From an uncultured Gemmobacter sp. (lineage in GTDB: Bacteria; Pseudomonadota; Alphaproteobacteria; Rhodobacterales; Rhodobacteraceae): a stretch of DNA of 6,249 bases. The notes beneath the pieces are model-generated. The model saw only the letters and a program-made list of their open reading frames with translations. It made no database searches and had not been told where the DNA came from. A program made the position numbers and the translations under genes. Below are positions 1 to 5,723 of this stretch, piece by piece; positions within the stretch are counted from its first letter, which is position 1; each line of letters starts with the position of its first letter. The stretch spans positions 1-6,249 of the forward strand of contig CALKAA010000114.1 in NCBI GenBank assembly GCA_937983495.1, written 5' to 3'.

Positions 1-47
1 ACGAGATTGGTCAGTGACTGGAGTTCAGACGTGTGCTCTTCCGATCT
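1..47 (+). other. Illumina TruSeq indexed adapter (sequencing artefact)
   Basis: This is synthetic, not genomic. Bases 1-7 (ACGAGAT) match the 3' end of the P7 flow-cell oligo, bases 8-13 (TGGTCA) sit where the six-base index belongs, and bases 14-47 match the 34-base TruSeq read-2 primer site, ending in CTCTTCCGATCT. The index read in reverse complement is TGACCA, which I recall as TruSeq index 4. Translating the stretch gives the peptide TGVQTCALPIS, a familiar contaminant of predicted proteins. The orientation (P7, index, primer site, insert) is what is expected at the end of a library molecule, so the contig was not adapter-trimmed here. No gene should be called across it. Confidence 0.98.
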
Positions 48-79
48 CCTGGCACGCGCCCAAAGCTTTACAAGGTAAT
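48..79. other. Unassigned 32-base fragment between adapter and ABC gene
   Basis: Read on the minus strand, the ABC transporter frame stays open here but gives DYLVKLWARAR directly after the residues VGERGVMLS. Proteins of this family almost always continue with GGQRQR (the LSGGQ signature). The match to the family therefore stops near base 80, and these 32 bases, which contain a HindIII site (AAGCTT, 63-68), appear to come from elsewhere. The likeliest explanation is a chimeric or short-insert read that carried the adapter into the assembly. I cannot assign an origin. Confidence 0.7.
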
Positions 80-1493
80 CCGACAGCATCACCCCGCGCT
101 CGCCCACGACGGTATCCAGCCCGTCGGGCAGGCTGGCAATCAGAGGGCCAAGCTGTGCCTGCGCGGCGGCCTCCTGCACCTCGGCCTCACTCGCGCCAAG
201 GCGGCCATAGGCGATATTCTCGCGCAGCGTGCCGCCAAACAGGAACACATCCTGAGACACCAGCCCGATCTGTCGGCGCAGGCTTTCCAGCGTCATGGCC
301 GCCAAGGGCAGACCGTCAATGGTGACCCGCCCCGCTTGCGGGTCATAAAACCGGGGCAAAAGCGCCAGTAGCGTGGTTTTTCCGGCACCCGAGGCCCCGA
401 CAAAGGCCACCGTCTCGCCCGCGCGCACGGTCAGATCAATGCCCGACAAGATGGGGCGCGCGGGGTCATAGGCAAAATGCACGCCTTCAAAGGTGATATC
501 GCCGCGCAGGGCGGGTGCAGGCTTCGCCTCTGGCGCATCCTCGATGCCCGGCGAAGTGTTCAGCAAATCCAGATAGTTACGGAACCCCGCAATGCCACGC
601 GGATAGGTTTCGATCACGGCGGCAATCTTTTCCAGCGGACGGAAAAACACGCTGACCAGCAACAGGAAGCCGACAAAGCCGCCGCCCGAAAGTTGCCCCT
701 GCATGACGAACCACGCCCCGGCCACCATGACCAGAACCTGCACAAAGCGTAATCCCATGTACTGAAGCGCGCCGGCCTTGGCCATCACGCCATAGGCCTG
801 CAACTTGGTCTTGCGATAGCGCTGATTGTCGCCCGCAAACAGGGCGCGCTCGTGGCTTTCATTGGCAAAGGCCTGCACCACGCGGATGCCGCCCAACGCC
901 TCCTCCAGCCGCACGTTGAAATCGCCCACCCGGCCATAAATCGCCTGCCATGTCCGCGTCATGCGCGCACCGAAGATCGACACCACCGCCACCATCAAAG
1001 GCACAATGGCCGCCGTCATCAGCGCCAGTTGCGGATGCAGGCTGAACATCAGGAAAAACGCCCCGGCAAAGGTCATCACCGCGATGAACAGATCCTCGGG
1101 GCCGTGATGGGCCACCTCGCCGATCTCCTCCAGATCGCGGGTCACCCGCGCCACCATCTTGCCGGTGCGGGCGCGGTCATACCAGCCCCAGCCCAGCCGG
1201 GTGAGATGGGCGAAGGCGCGGGCGCGCATCTCGGTTTCGATATTGATGCCCAGCATATGCCCCCAATAGGTCACCACCGCCATCAGCCCGGTATTCACCA
1301 GATAGACCAGCAACAGCCCCGCCCCGGCCAGAAGGGTCAGATGCCAGTCGCCCTGCGGCAGCAACTGGTCGATGAAGGCCGTGATCGCCAGCGGAAAGGC
1401 CAGCTCCAACAGGCCCGACAGCACGGCACAGCCGAAATCCAGCCAGAAAAGCCCCAGCCACGGGCGATAATAGGCAAAGAACTGGCGCAGCAT
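80..1493 (-). CDS. ABC transporter permease/ATPase half-transporter, YwjA-like exporter fold (partial, 3' end missing)
   Basis: Inner-membrane ABC half-transporter with an N-terminal six-helix membrane domain fused to an ATPase; it should work as a homo- or heterodimer driven by ATP hydrolysis. The ATG at 1493 has AGGAA seven bases upstream and opens MLRQFFAYYRPW. Hydrophobic segments lie near residues 13-40, 53-75, 134-151, 157-175 and 248-285. The motif GEVAHHGPEDLF (125-136) and the YWGHMLGI stretch resemble the YwjA-like group, as I recall it. In the nucleotide-binding domain, Y342 is the probable A-loop aromatic, Walker A is GASGAGKT (366-373) and the Q-loop is LVSQDVFLFG (411-420, Q414). 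The protein stops matching at S471, first residue of the SGGQ part, so Walker B, D-loop and H-loop are missing; about 110 residues are lost at the contig edge. It lies 63 bases after the siderophore receptor gene on the same strand, which suggests siderophore transport. Direction and substrate cannot be told from sequence, and a partner subunit may lie beyond the edge. Confidence 0.93.
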
Positions 1494-1517
1494 CTGCTTC
1501 TTCCTGAAAAGGACAAA

Positions 1518-1537
1518 GACGGGCCCGAAGGCCCGCC
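1518..1537 (-). terminator. UUCG hairpin with U-rich tail between receptor and ABC genes
   Basis: On the minus strand an 8-bp stem (GGCGGGCC with GGCCCGTC, including one G-U pair) closes a TTCG tetraloop with a C-G closing pair, an especially stable RNA hairpin. It is followed by TTTGTCCTTTT, an interrupted U-rich tail, and then the AGGAA ribosome binding site of the ABC gene. The shape fits a leaky intrinsic terminator, or a processing and stability element, that would let the receptor be made in excess of the inner-membrane transporter. The interrupted U-tract makes full termination doubtful. Confidence 0.6.
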
Positions 1538-1543
1538 TGAGGG

Positions 1544-1558
1544 GATCGGGGACCGATC
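1544..1558 (-). other. Small hairpin overlapping the receptor stop codon
   Basis: GATCGG and CCGATC form a perfect 6-bp stem around a 3-base loop, beginning within the TGA stop of the TonB receptor gene on the minus strand. It lies just upstream of the UUCG hairpin, giving two tandem stem-loops in the 63-base gap. It has no U-tract of its own, so it more likely protects the 3' end of the receptor message or aids the neighbouring hairpin than terminates alone. Chance occurrence cannot be excluded for so short a stem in GC-rich DNA. Confidence 0.4.
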
Positions 1559-3731
1559 AGAATTTGTGGCTGACAGACAGCGACACCCGGCGCTCCTCTC
1601 CGTAATAGCAGCTCAAGGCTGTCTGGCAGGAGGCCACATAGACCTCATCCGTCAGGTTGGTCACCGCGAGGTTGCCTGCCCAGTTTTCCGCGAAATCATA
1701 GCTGACCGCAGCATCCAGCAGTGTGGCCGAAGGCACTTTCAGCGTATTGGCATTGTCGGCCCAGCTGGAGCCGAGGAAGCGCACGCCGCCCGAAACCGTC
1801 AGCGCCTGAAGCGCCGCCGGGGTATAGGCCAGCTTGAAGGACGCCATGTTCTCCACGGTGGAATAGGGGGTCTTGCCGACCAGCGTGGCGTCCAGATCGG
1901 CTTTCACCTTCACATCCATGACCGTCGCCGAGGCATTCATCACCAGCCCATTGCCGAAATCATGCTGAGCTTCAAATTCAAAGCCTTGCGAATTCACCCG
2001 GCCCAACTGGCTATAAGTATACCCCGCGCCGTTCCACATGGATTGCGAGATGTTCTCGCGGTTGATGTCAAAGGCCGAGAAGGTGAGCATGGTCGCCTCG
2101 GAGGGCGACCATTTCACCCCGACCTCTGCCTGTCGCCCGGTTTCGGGGCTGATCGTATTGCCTGCCGAATTGCTCACCACCTGCGGGTTGAAATAGCTGG
2201 ATGCCGAGGCATAGGCGGTCACGTCATTGCCAAATTCCTTCGCCAGACCCAGACGCCAGCTGGTTTCGCCATCCTTGCGGTGGGAGCCTGCCGCGCCGGT
2301 GGTGCGATCCGTGGAAACCGTGGTTTCCACTTCGTCATGGCGCAGGTTCACCGTGCCGATCCAGCCTTCGCCCCATTTGATCTGGTCTTGCAGGTAAAGG
2401 CCGAACTGGCGCTGCGTCACCACATTATCAAGGTAAGGCGTGGTCGCAGGCTGCGCGGCACCATAGACCGGGTTCACCACCGACAGGCCCGTGGCCGCGC
2501 TCGGCCATGCGACCGAGGCCTGCACCTGATCCATCTGGAACCATTTGGCATCCAGACCCACCATCAAGCGATGCGACAGCGCGCCGGTGTCGAAGGCCCC
2601 TTCCAGCCGCAGATCATTCAACGCGGTCTTGGTCTTGGTGTCATGTTCAAAGAAGATGCGCGACAAAGTGCCTGCCGCATCCGTGGGCGTGGCTGAAAAG
2701 CCCGCATAGCCATAGGCGTAAACCGAACTTTCAGATTTGTCCGATTGGCCCAGGCGGGTGTTGTTCACAACGCGCCAGCCATTGCCCAGATCATGCGCGA
2801 TTTCCGACGACAGGGTGAATTGCTTGCCATCGTAATCGTCATAGCCCGGCTCGCCAGTGTTGAAGTCGCGGTCAATCCGGCCAAAGGGCGCATCCACCAC
2901 GGTGCCGATATAGGGCAGCCAGCCGCCGCCGACGTGATCTTCGTTGATGGTGCCATAGGTCGCGGCCAGCGTGACATCGGTGCCGCTTGCGGTCTGGAAG
3001 CTGAGCGAGGGGGCGAGGTAGAACCGGCTGCCGGGTTCAAACACGCCCATGTCATCGGTGCGCTCGGCCTTGCCGACAAAGCGCCATTGCAGGCCCGAGG
3101 CGGTCACGCCCTCGCGGTCGGTTTGCAGCCAGGCCCGGCCGGTGCTGTCCACGCCCAGCGTATCGGTGCCGCCGGGGGTGCCGGTCGGGCGCTTGGTCAC
3201 CATGTTCACGATGCCGCCCGGATTGGCCGCGCCATAAAGGGCCGAGGCCGGGCCGCGCAGCACCTCGATCCGCTCCAGCCCCGCCGGATCGGCATAAAAT
3301 CCGCCAAAGCCATAGGAATAGGAGGGTAGACCGTCGATGAAAGCCCCCGTGGCCGTGGCCGCAAAGCCCCGCACGAAGAACCAGTTGGTGTCGCTGTCAT
3401 AGCCATAGGGCTGCGCCTGCACCCCTGCGGCATAGGCCAGCGCGCCATCCACTTTGGTGACGTTCTTTGCCGCCAGCGTCGCCGCACCGATCACCGACAC
3501 CGATTGCGGAATCTCAGTCACCGGCACCGCCATCTTGGAGCCCGTGGCCGTGGCAGGGTTCACCCCCTCCACCGGCGCGGTGCCCGAGGCGTTGCCATCC
3601 AGCACCACCGTTTCCAGCACGGTCTCGGTCGTTTGGGCCTGCGCCGCTGCCAGGATCAGGCAGGCCACCAGCGCGGTTTGGCCCATCAACCGGGCCAGAG
3701 AGGTTAGGGGAAGCGTCATCATCATGTCCAT
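1557..3731 (-). CDS. TonB-dependent ferric-siderophore receptor, FhuA-like
   Basis: Outer-membrane receptor that takes up ferric siderophore using energy from TonB-ExbB-ExbD. From the ATG at 3731 it has 724 residues, a normal length. A signal peptide (hydrophobic core about 19-30) is probably cleaved after AQA (residue 32). The mature start carries a TonB-box-like ETVVLDG (40-46). The plug domain, about 66-185, contains IPQSVSVIG, FFVRGF, IDGLP, GLERIEVLRGPASALYG and PGGIVNMVTKRP, all typical of the siderophore-receptor subfamily. The rest is beta-barrel, ending SVSHKF with the terminal aromatic residue needed for outer-membrane assembly. The C-terminal YVASCQTALSCYYGEER, with a Cys-x5-Cys pair (C702, C708), recalls the end of E. 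coli FhuA, so a hydroxamate-type ligand is plausible but unproven. A TTG at 3740 and ATGs at 3725-3719 are alternative starts; none has a strong ribosome site. The gene starts 48 bases after the AraC gene and precedes the ABC gene, forming a probable siderophore-uptake unit. Confidence 0.96.
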   Translation of the reverse strand: MDMMMTLPLTSLARLMGQTALVACLILAAAQAQTTETVLETVVLDGNASGTAPVEGVNPATATGSKMAVPVTEIPQSVSVIGAATLAAKNVTKVDGALAYAAGVQAQPYGYDSDTNWFFVRGFAATATGAFIDGLPSYSYGFGGFYADPAGLERIEVLRGPASALYGAANPGGIVNMVTKRPTGTPGGTDTLGVDSTGRAWLQTDREGVTASGLQWRFVGKAERTDDMGVFEPGSRFYLAPSLSFQTASGTDVTLAATYGTINEDHVGGGWLPYIGTVVDAPFGRIDRDFNTGEPGYDDYDGKQFTLSSEIAHDLGNGWRVVNNTRLGQSDKSESSVYAYGYAGFSATPTDAAGTLSRIFFEHDTKTKTALNDLRLEGAFDTGALSHRLMVGLDAKWFQMDQVQASVAWPSAATGLSVVNPVYGAAQPATTPYLDNVVTQRQFGLYLQDQIKWGEGWIGTVNLRHDEVETTVSTDRTTGAAGSHRKDGETSWRLGLAKEFGNDVTAYASASSYFNPQVVSNSAGNTISPETGRQAEVGVKWSPSEATMLTFSAFDINRENISQSMWNGAGYTYSQLGRVNSQGFEFEAQHDFGNGLVMNASATVMDVKVKADLDATLVGKTPYSTVENMASFKLAYTPAALQALTVSGGVRFLGSSWADNANTLKVPSATLLDAAVSYDFAENWAGNLAVTNLTDEVYVASCQTALSCYYGEERRVSLSVSHKF

Positions 3732-3756
3732 TCTTGCCAAAGCGCCTGGCCTGAGC

Positions 3757-3769
3757 CGGGCATTGCCCG
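3757..3769 (-). other. Short GC hairpin between AraC gene and receptor gene
   Basis: CGGGC and GCCCG form a perfect 5-bp stem with a 3-base loop in the 48-base gap between the AraC stop and the receptor start. There is no U-tract after it. The gap is short for a complete promoter plus operator, so the receptor is either cotranscribed with the AraC gene or has a promoter reaching into the AraC 3' end. The hairpin may be accidental. Confidence 0.3.
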
Positions 3770-3779
3770 AGCGTTTAAG

Positions 3780-4649
3780 TCAGGAAAACAGGGCATGGAT
3801 AGAATGATCCTGCTGCGATTGGGATGAAGTGGCCCGGTGGCGGCGCCATTCGGCAGGTGGAGTGCCAAAATGCGCCCGGAACACCCGCCCCAGATGCGCC
3901 TGATCGGCAAAGCCACAATCCGCTGCGATCTCGGCCAGCCCAAGGCGCGGGGCCGAGGCCATGCGCACAGCCGCAGCCTCGACCCGCAGACGCATCTGCC
4001 AGCGATGCGGCGTTTCGCCGGTGCTTTGCTTGAAAACATGCGAAAAGCGGCTTTCCGACAGGCCCGCCGCCTCCGCCAGTTCGGCAAGGCTGACCTGCCG
4101 ATGCAGATGCGCCATCACGCAGGCGCGCACCGCCGCCAGTTGCGGGGCAGACAGCGCTGCGCGTGTCGGTTGGGGCGCGAACAGCTCGGCCAATGTGGCC
4201 AGCATCAGGCCTTCCAGCAGCAGCGTGCTGCCCTCCAGCGCGCCGGCCAACAGCGCGCCCATTGTTGCCAGCTTGGGCGGCGCAGTCAGGAAATGCGGAC
4301 GCGCCAGCGCCTCGGGCGCAACATGGCCCGACAGCCGCCGCGCCAGCGCCTCGGCCTCAAAATGCAGATCGACATGAGCAAAGCGCCGTGCGGTGGTGAT
4401 GCGCGTTTCCACCGGCACACCGGCGGGCACGAACATGGCTTGCACACCCGTCGCCCGAAAACCCGGTGCCGAAAGCTGCACCGCCTGCGCGCCATCCGCC
4501 AGAAACAGCACGGCACGCGGATGCGGCGCGGTATAGCGCCCGCCTCCCCCCGCCTGCCCCTCGGCATGCCACAGATCGACCACCGCCCCTTCCAACGCCC
4601 GAAAGCGCAGCGGCTTGGTCGCCCGGATCCCCGAAAGATCCGATTGCAT
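3780..4649 (-). CDS. AraC-family transcriptional regulator, probably of the siderophore genes
   Basis: Cytoplasmic DNA-binding regulator of 289 residues from the ATG at 4649. The N-terminal half is a cupin-like sensory region (about 15-120, with HPRAVLFLADG and a VPAGVPVE turn) and presumably binds the inducer. The C-terminal AraC/XylS DNA-binding domain spans about 172-274 and has both helix-turn-helix units: SLAELAEAAGLSESRFSHVF, then LAEIAADCGFADQAHLGRVF leading into FRAHFGTPPAEWRR, the family signature. The gene lies directly upstream of the FhuA-like receptor on the same strand. AraC proteins next to ferric-siderophore receptors, such as PchR and YbtA, commonly activate them in response to siderophore, so the same role is inferred here. 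A TTG at 4667 would add six residues (MGFLPA) and has GAGG five bases upstream, a better ribosome site than the ATG has; the start is therefore uncertain. The last 15 residues (SSQSQQDHSIHALFS) form a polar tail beyond the domain. Confidence 0.93.
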   Translation of the reverse strand: MQSDLSGIRATKPLRFRALEGAVVDLWHAEGQAGGGGRYTAPHPRAVLFLADGAQAVQLSAPGFRATGVQAMFVPAGVPVETRITTARRFAHVDLHFEAEALARRLSGHVAPEALARPHFLTAPPKLATMGALLAGALEGSTLLLEGLMLATLAELFAPQPTRAALSAPQLAAVRACVMAHLHRQVSLAELAEAAGLSESRFSHVFKQSTGETPHRWQMRLRVEAAAVRMASAPRLGLAEIAADCGFADQAHLGRVFRAHFGTPPAEWRRHRATSSQSQQDHSIHALFS

Positions 4650-4680
4650 GGCGGGCAGGAATCCCAAAGGGGCCTCGGCT

Positions 4681-4710
4681 CAATTATCTGACTATTTCAG
4701 TCAATAATTG
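4681..4710. promoter_or_regulatory. AT-rich interrupted palindrome upstream of the AraC gene
   Basis: The plus strand reads CAATTATCTGACT, a few bases, then CAGTCAATAATTG. The arms pair over CAATTAT and TGACT with one bulged base on the left, which makes an imperfect inverted repeat of about 30 bases. It is strikingly AT-rich against its surroundings and lies between the LysR stop (4734) and the AraC start, ending 14-32 bases upstream depending on the start used. It could be an operator for the AraC protein or an iron regulator, or a hairpin at the end of the LysR message. No U-tract follows on the minus strand, so a regulatory site is favoured over a terminator. It does not look like a standard Fur box. 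Confidence 0.5.
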
Positions 4711-4733
4711 ATTCCCCGGCCTTCTGCAACCGC

Positions 4734-5627
4734 TCAGAACCCCGCCTTTCGCAGGTGATCTTGCGCAAAGTCCATGAGCGCCCGCAACTTGCGCGGCAGG
4801 CTGCGCCCCTCGAGATACACAGCATGCAGCGGATGCGGCGGCCCCTCCATCCCCGGCAACAGGCGGATCAGCCGCCCGGCCTCCAGATCGCCGTCCAGCA
4901 CGAAGGCGGGGCAATAGGCAACCCCTTGCCCCGCCTGCGCCAGATCGCGCGCCACTTGCGCGCTGTTCACCCGAAAGCGGCTGGGCACCTCCACCGCCAC
5001 CGGCACACGGTTCTGCATGAAGATCCACCGCGCCGGATCGGCCCGGTTGGTATCCACGATACAGGCATGATGGCGCAGATCTTGTGGCGTAGCGGGCGCA
5101 GGCCGCAAGGCGAGGTAATCAGGGCTGGCCACCAGAACCGACCCCACCTCGCCCAGCTTGCGTCGTTTCAACGTGGCTTGGCCGCCAAAACCGATGCGGA
5201 ACGCCAGATCAATGCCCTCTGCCGCCAGATCGACATGCGCATCCGACAGCCGCAGATCAATGCTCAACCCCGGATGCAGCGCGGCAAATGCGGCCAGCAT
5301 CACCTGCACATGTCGCTCGCCAAAATTCACCGGCGCCGAGATGCGCAAGCCGCCGGTAAACCCGCGCGAGCCTTCGCTGACCTCGGCCAGCAGGCTGTCC
5401 AGCTCCTCCAGCAGCGCGGGCGCGCGGGCCAGCAACACCTCACCCGCCGTGGTCAGGCCCAGCTTGCGCGTGGTGCGCTGAAACAACCGCACACCCAAAC
5501 GCGCCTCCAACTCTGCCACATGCTTGGAGGTGAGGCGGTTCGACACGCCCAGCCGCTCGGCTCCGGCGGTGAAAGACCCAGTTTCCGCCGTGGCGGCAAA
5601 GGCGCGCAGCCCATCCAGAAGGTTCAT
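4734..5627 (-). CDS. LysR-family transcriptional regulator, CrgA-like
   Basis: Cytoplasmic transcription factor of 297 residues, the usual LysR length. The open frame extends far upstream through the divergent gene, but the family N-terminus (MNLLDGLRAFAATAETGSFT) starts at the ATG at 5627, so that start is chosen; its ribosome site is weak. Residues 4-62 are the winged helix-turn-helix, containing AERLGVSNRLTSKHVAELE and LGVRLFQRTTRKLGLTTAGE. The effector-binding domain (about 92-290) begins GLRISAPVNFGERHV and continues with LSDAHVDLAAEGIDLAFRIG, which matches the CrgA-like group. GQGVAYCPAFV (233-243) is the usual late motif before the C-terminal strand. It is divergent from the dioxygenase gene at 5724 with a 96-base spacer containing a LysR-type box, which suggests it controls that gene and itself. 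The effector is unknown; an aromatic compound would suit the neighbour, but that is a guess. Confidence 0.95.
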   Translation of the reverse strand: MNLLDGLRAFAATAETGSFTAGAERLGVSNRLTSKHVAELEARLGVRLFQRTTRKLGLTTAGEVLLARAPALLEELDSLLAEVSEGSRGFTGGLRISAPVNFGERHVQVMLAAFAALHPGLSIDLRLSDAHVDLAAEGIDLAFRIGFGGQATLKRRKLGEVGSVLVASPDYLALRPAPATPQDLRHHACIVDTNRADPARWIFMQNRVPVAVEVPSRFRVNSAQVARDLAQAGQGVAYCPAFVLDGDLEAGRLIRLLPGMEGPPHPLHAVYLEGRSLPRKLRALMDFAQDHLRKAGF

Positions 5628-5644
5628 GTCATTCGGAACATTGT

Positions 5645-5670
5645 GGCGAAAGTCATTCTCTATCTTCGCC
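5645..5670. promoter_or_regulatory. Inverted repeat GGCGAA-N14-TTCGCC in the divergent promoter region
   Basis: Two perfect 6-base arms separated by 14 bases sit next to the LysR-type box, on the LysR side of the spacer. The position fits a second regulatory half-site pair or an autoregulation site. Six-base arms are short enough to arise by chance, so this is only a candidate. Confidence 0.35.
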
Positions 5671-5685
5671 GTATCATTCCGATAC
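5671..5685. promoter_or_regulatory. Candidate LysR-type operator GTATC-N5-GATAC
   Basis: A perfect 5-base inverted repeat with a 5-base spacer contains TATC-N5-GATA, which satisfies the T-N11-A rule of LysR-type boxes (5672-5684). It is almost midway between the divergent starts, about 51 bases from the LysR ATG and 46 from the dioxygenase ATG, where a LysR protein would regulate both. No confident -35/-10 pair could be assigned on either strand. Confidence 0.6.
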
Positions 5686-5709
5686 AGCAAGCCCCATCTT
5701 GGCGACAAG

Positions 5710-5717
5710 AAAGGGGA
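5710..5717 (+). promoter_or_regulatory. Ribosome binding site of the dioxygenase gene
   Basis: AAAGGGGA lies seven bases before the ATG at 5724, a strong Shine-Dalgarno sequence at ideal spacing. It fixes the start of the plus-strand dioxygenase gene and is clearly better than the sites of the neighbouring minus-strand regulators. Confidence 0.8.
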
Positions 5718-5723
5718 CATATC

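Noticed and set aside
1177..1461. A 94-codon minus-strand frame inside the ABC gene
   Set aside because: It is out of frame with the ABC transporter, whose own frame from 1493 gives an uninterrupted, well-matched 471-residue product.
852..2696. A 614-codon open frame on the plus strand
   Set aside because: It lies antisense across two clearly real minus-strand genes (ABC transporter and TonB receptor). Its translation is rich in His, Arg, Gln and Gly with no recognisable domain, typical of the reverse frame of GC-rich coding DNA.
3837..4691. A 284-codon plus-strand frame opposite the AraC gene
   Set aside because: Its composition (Arg, Gln, His, Ala) and lack of motifs mark it as a shadow of the AraC-family gene, which has full family signatures on the other strand.
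4690..4705. Sigma-70 promoter TTGACT ... GATAAT within the palindrome (minus strand)
   Set aside because: The two hexamers resemble -35 and -10 boxes but are only 10 bases apart, too close for a working promoter.
4681..4710. Intrinsic terminator for the LysR gene at the AT-rich palindrome
   Set aside because: The stem is AT-rich with a bulge, and on the minus strand it is followed by AGCCGAGG, not a U-tract, so a standard rho-independent terminator is not supported.
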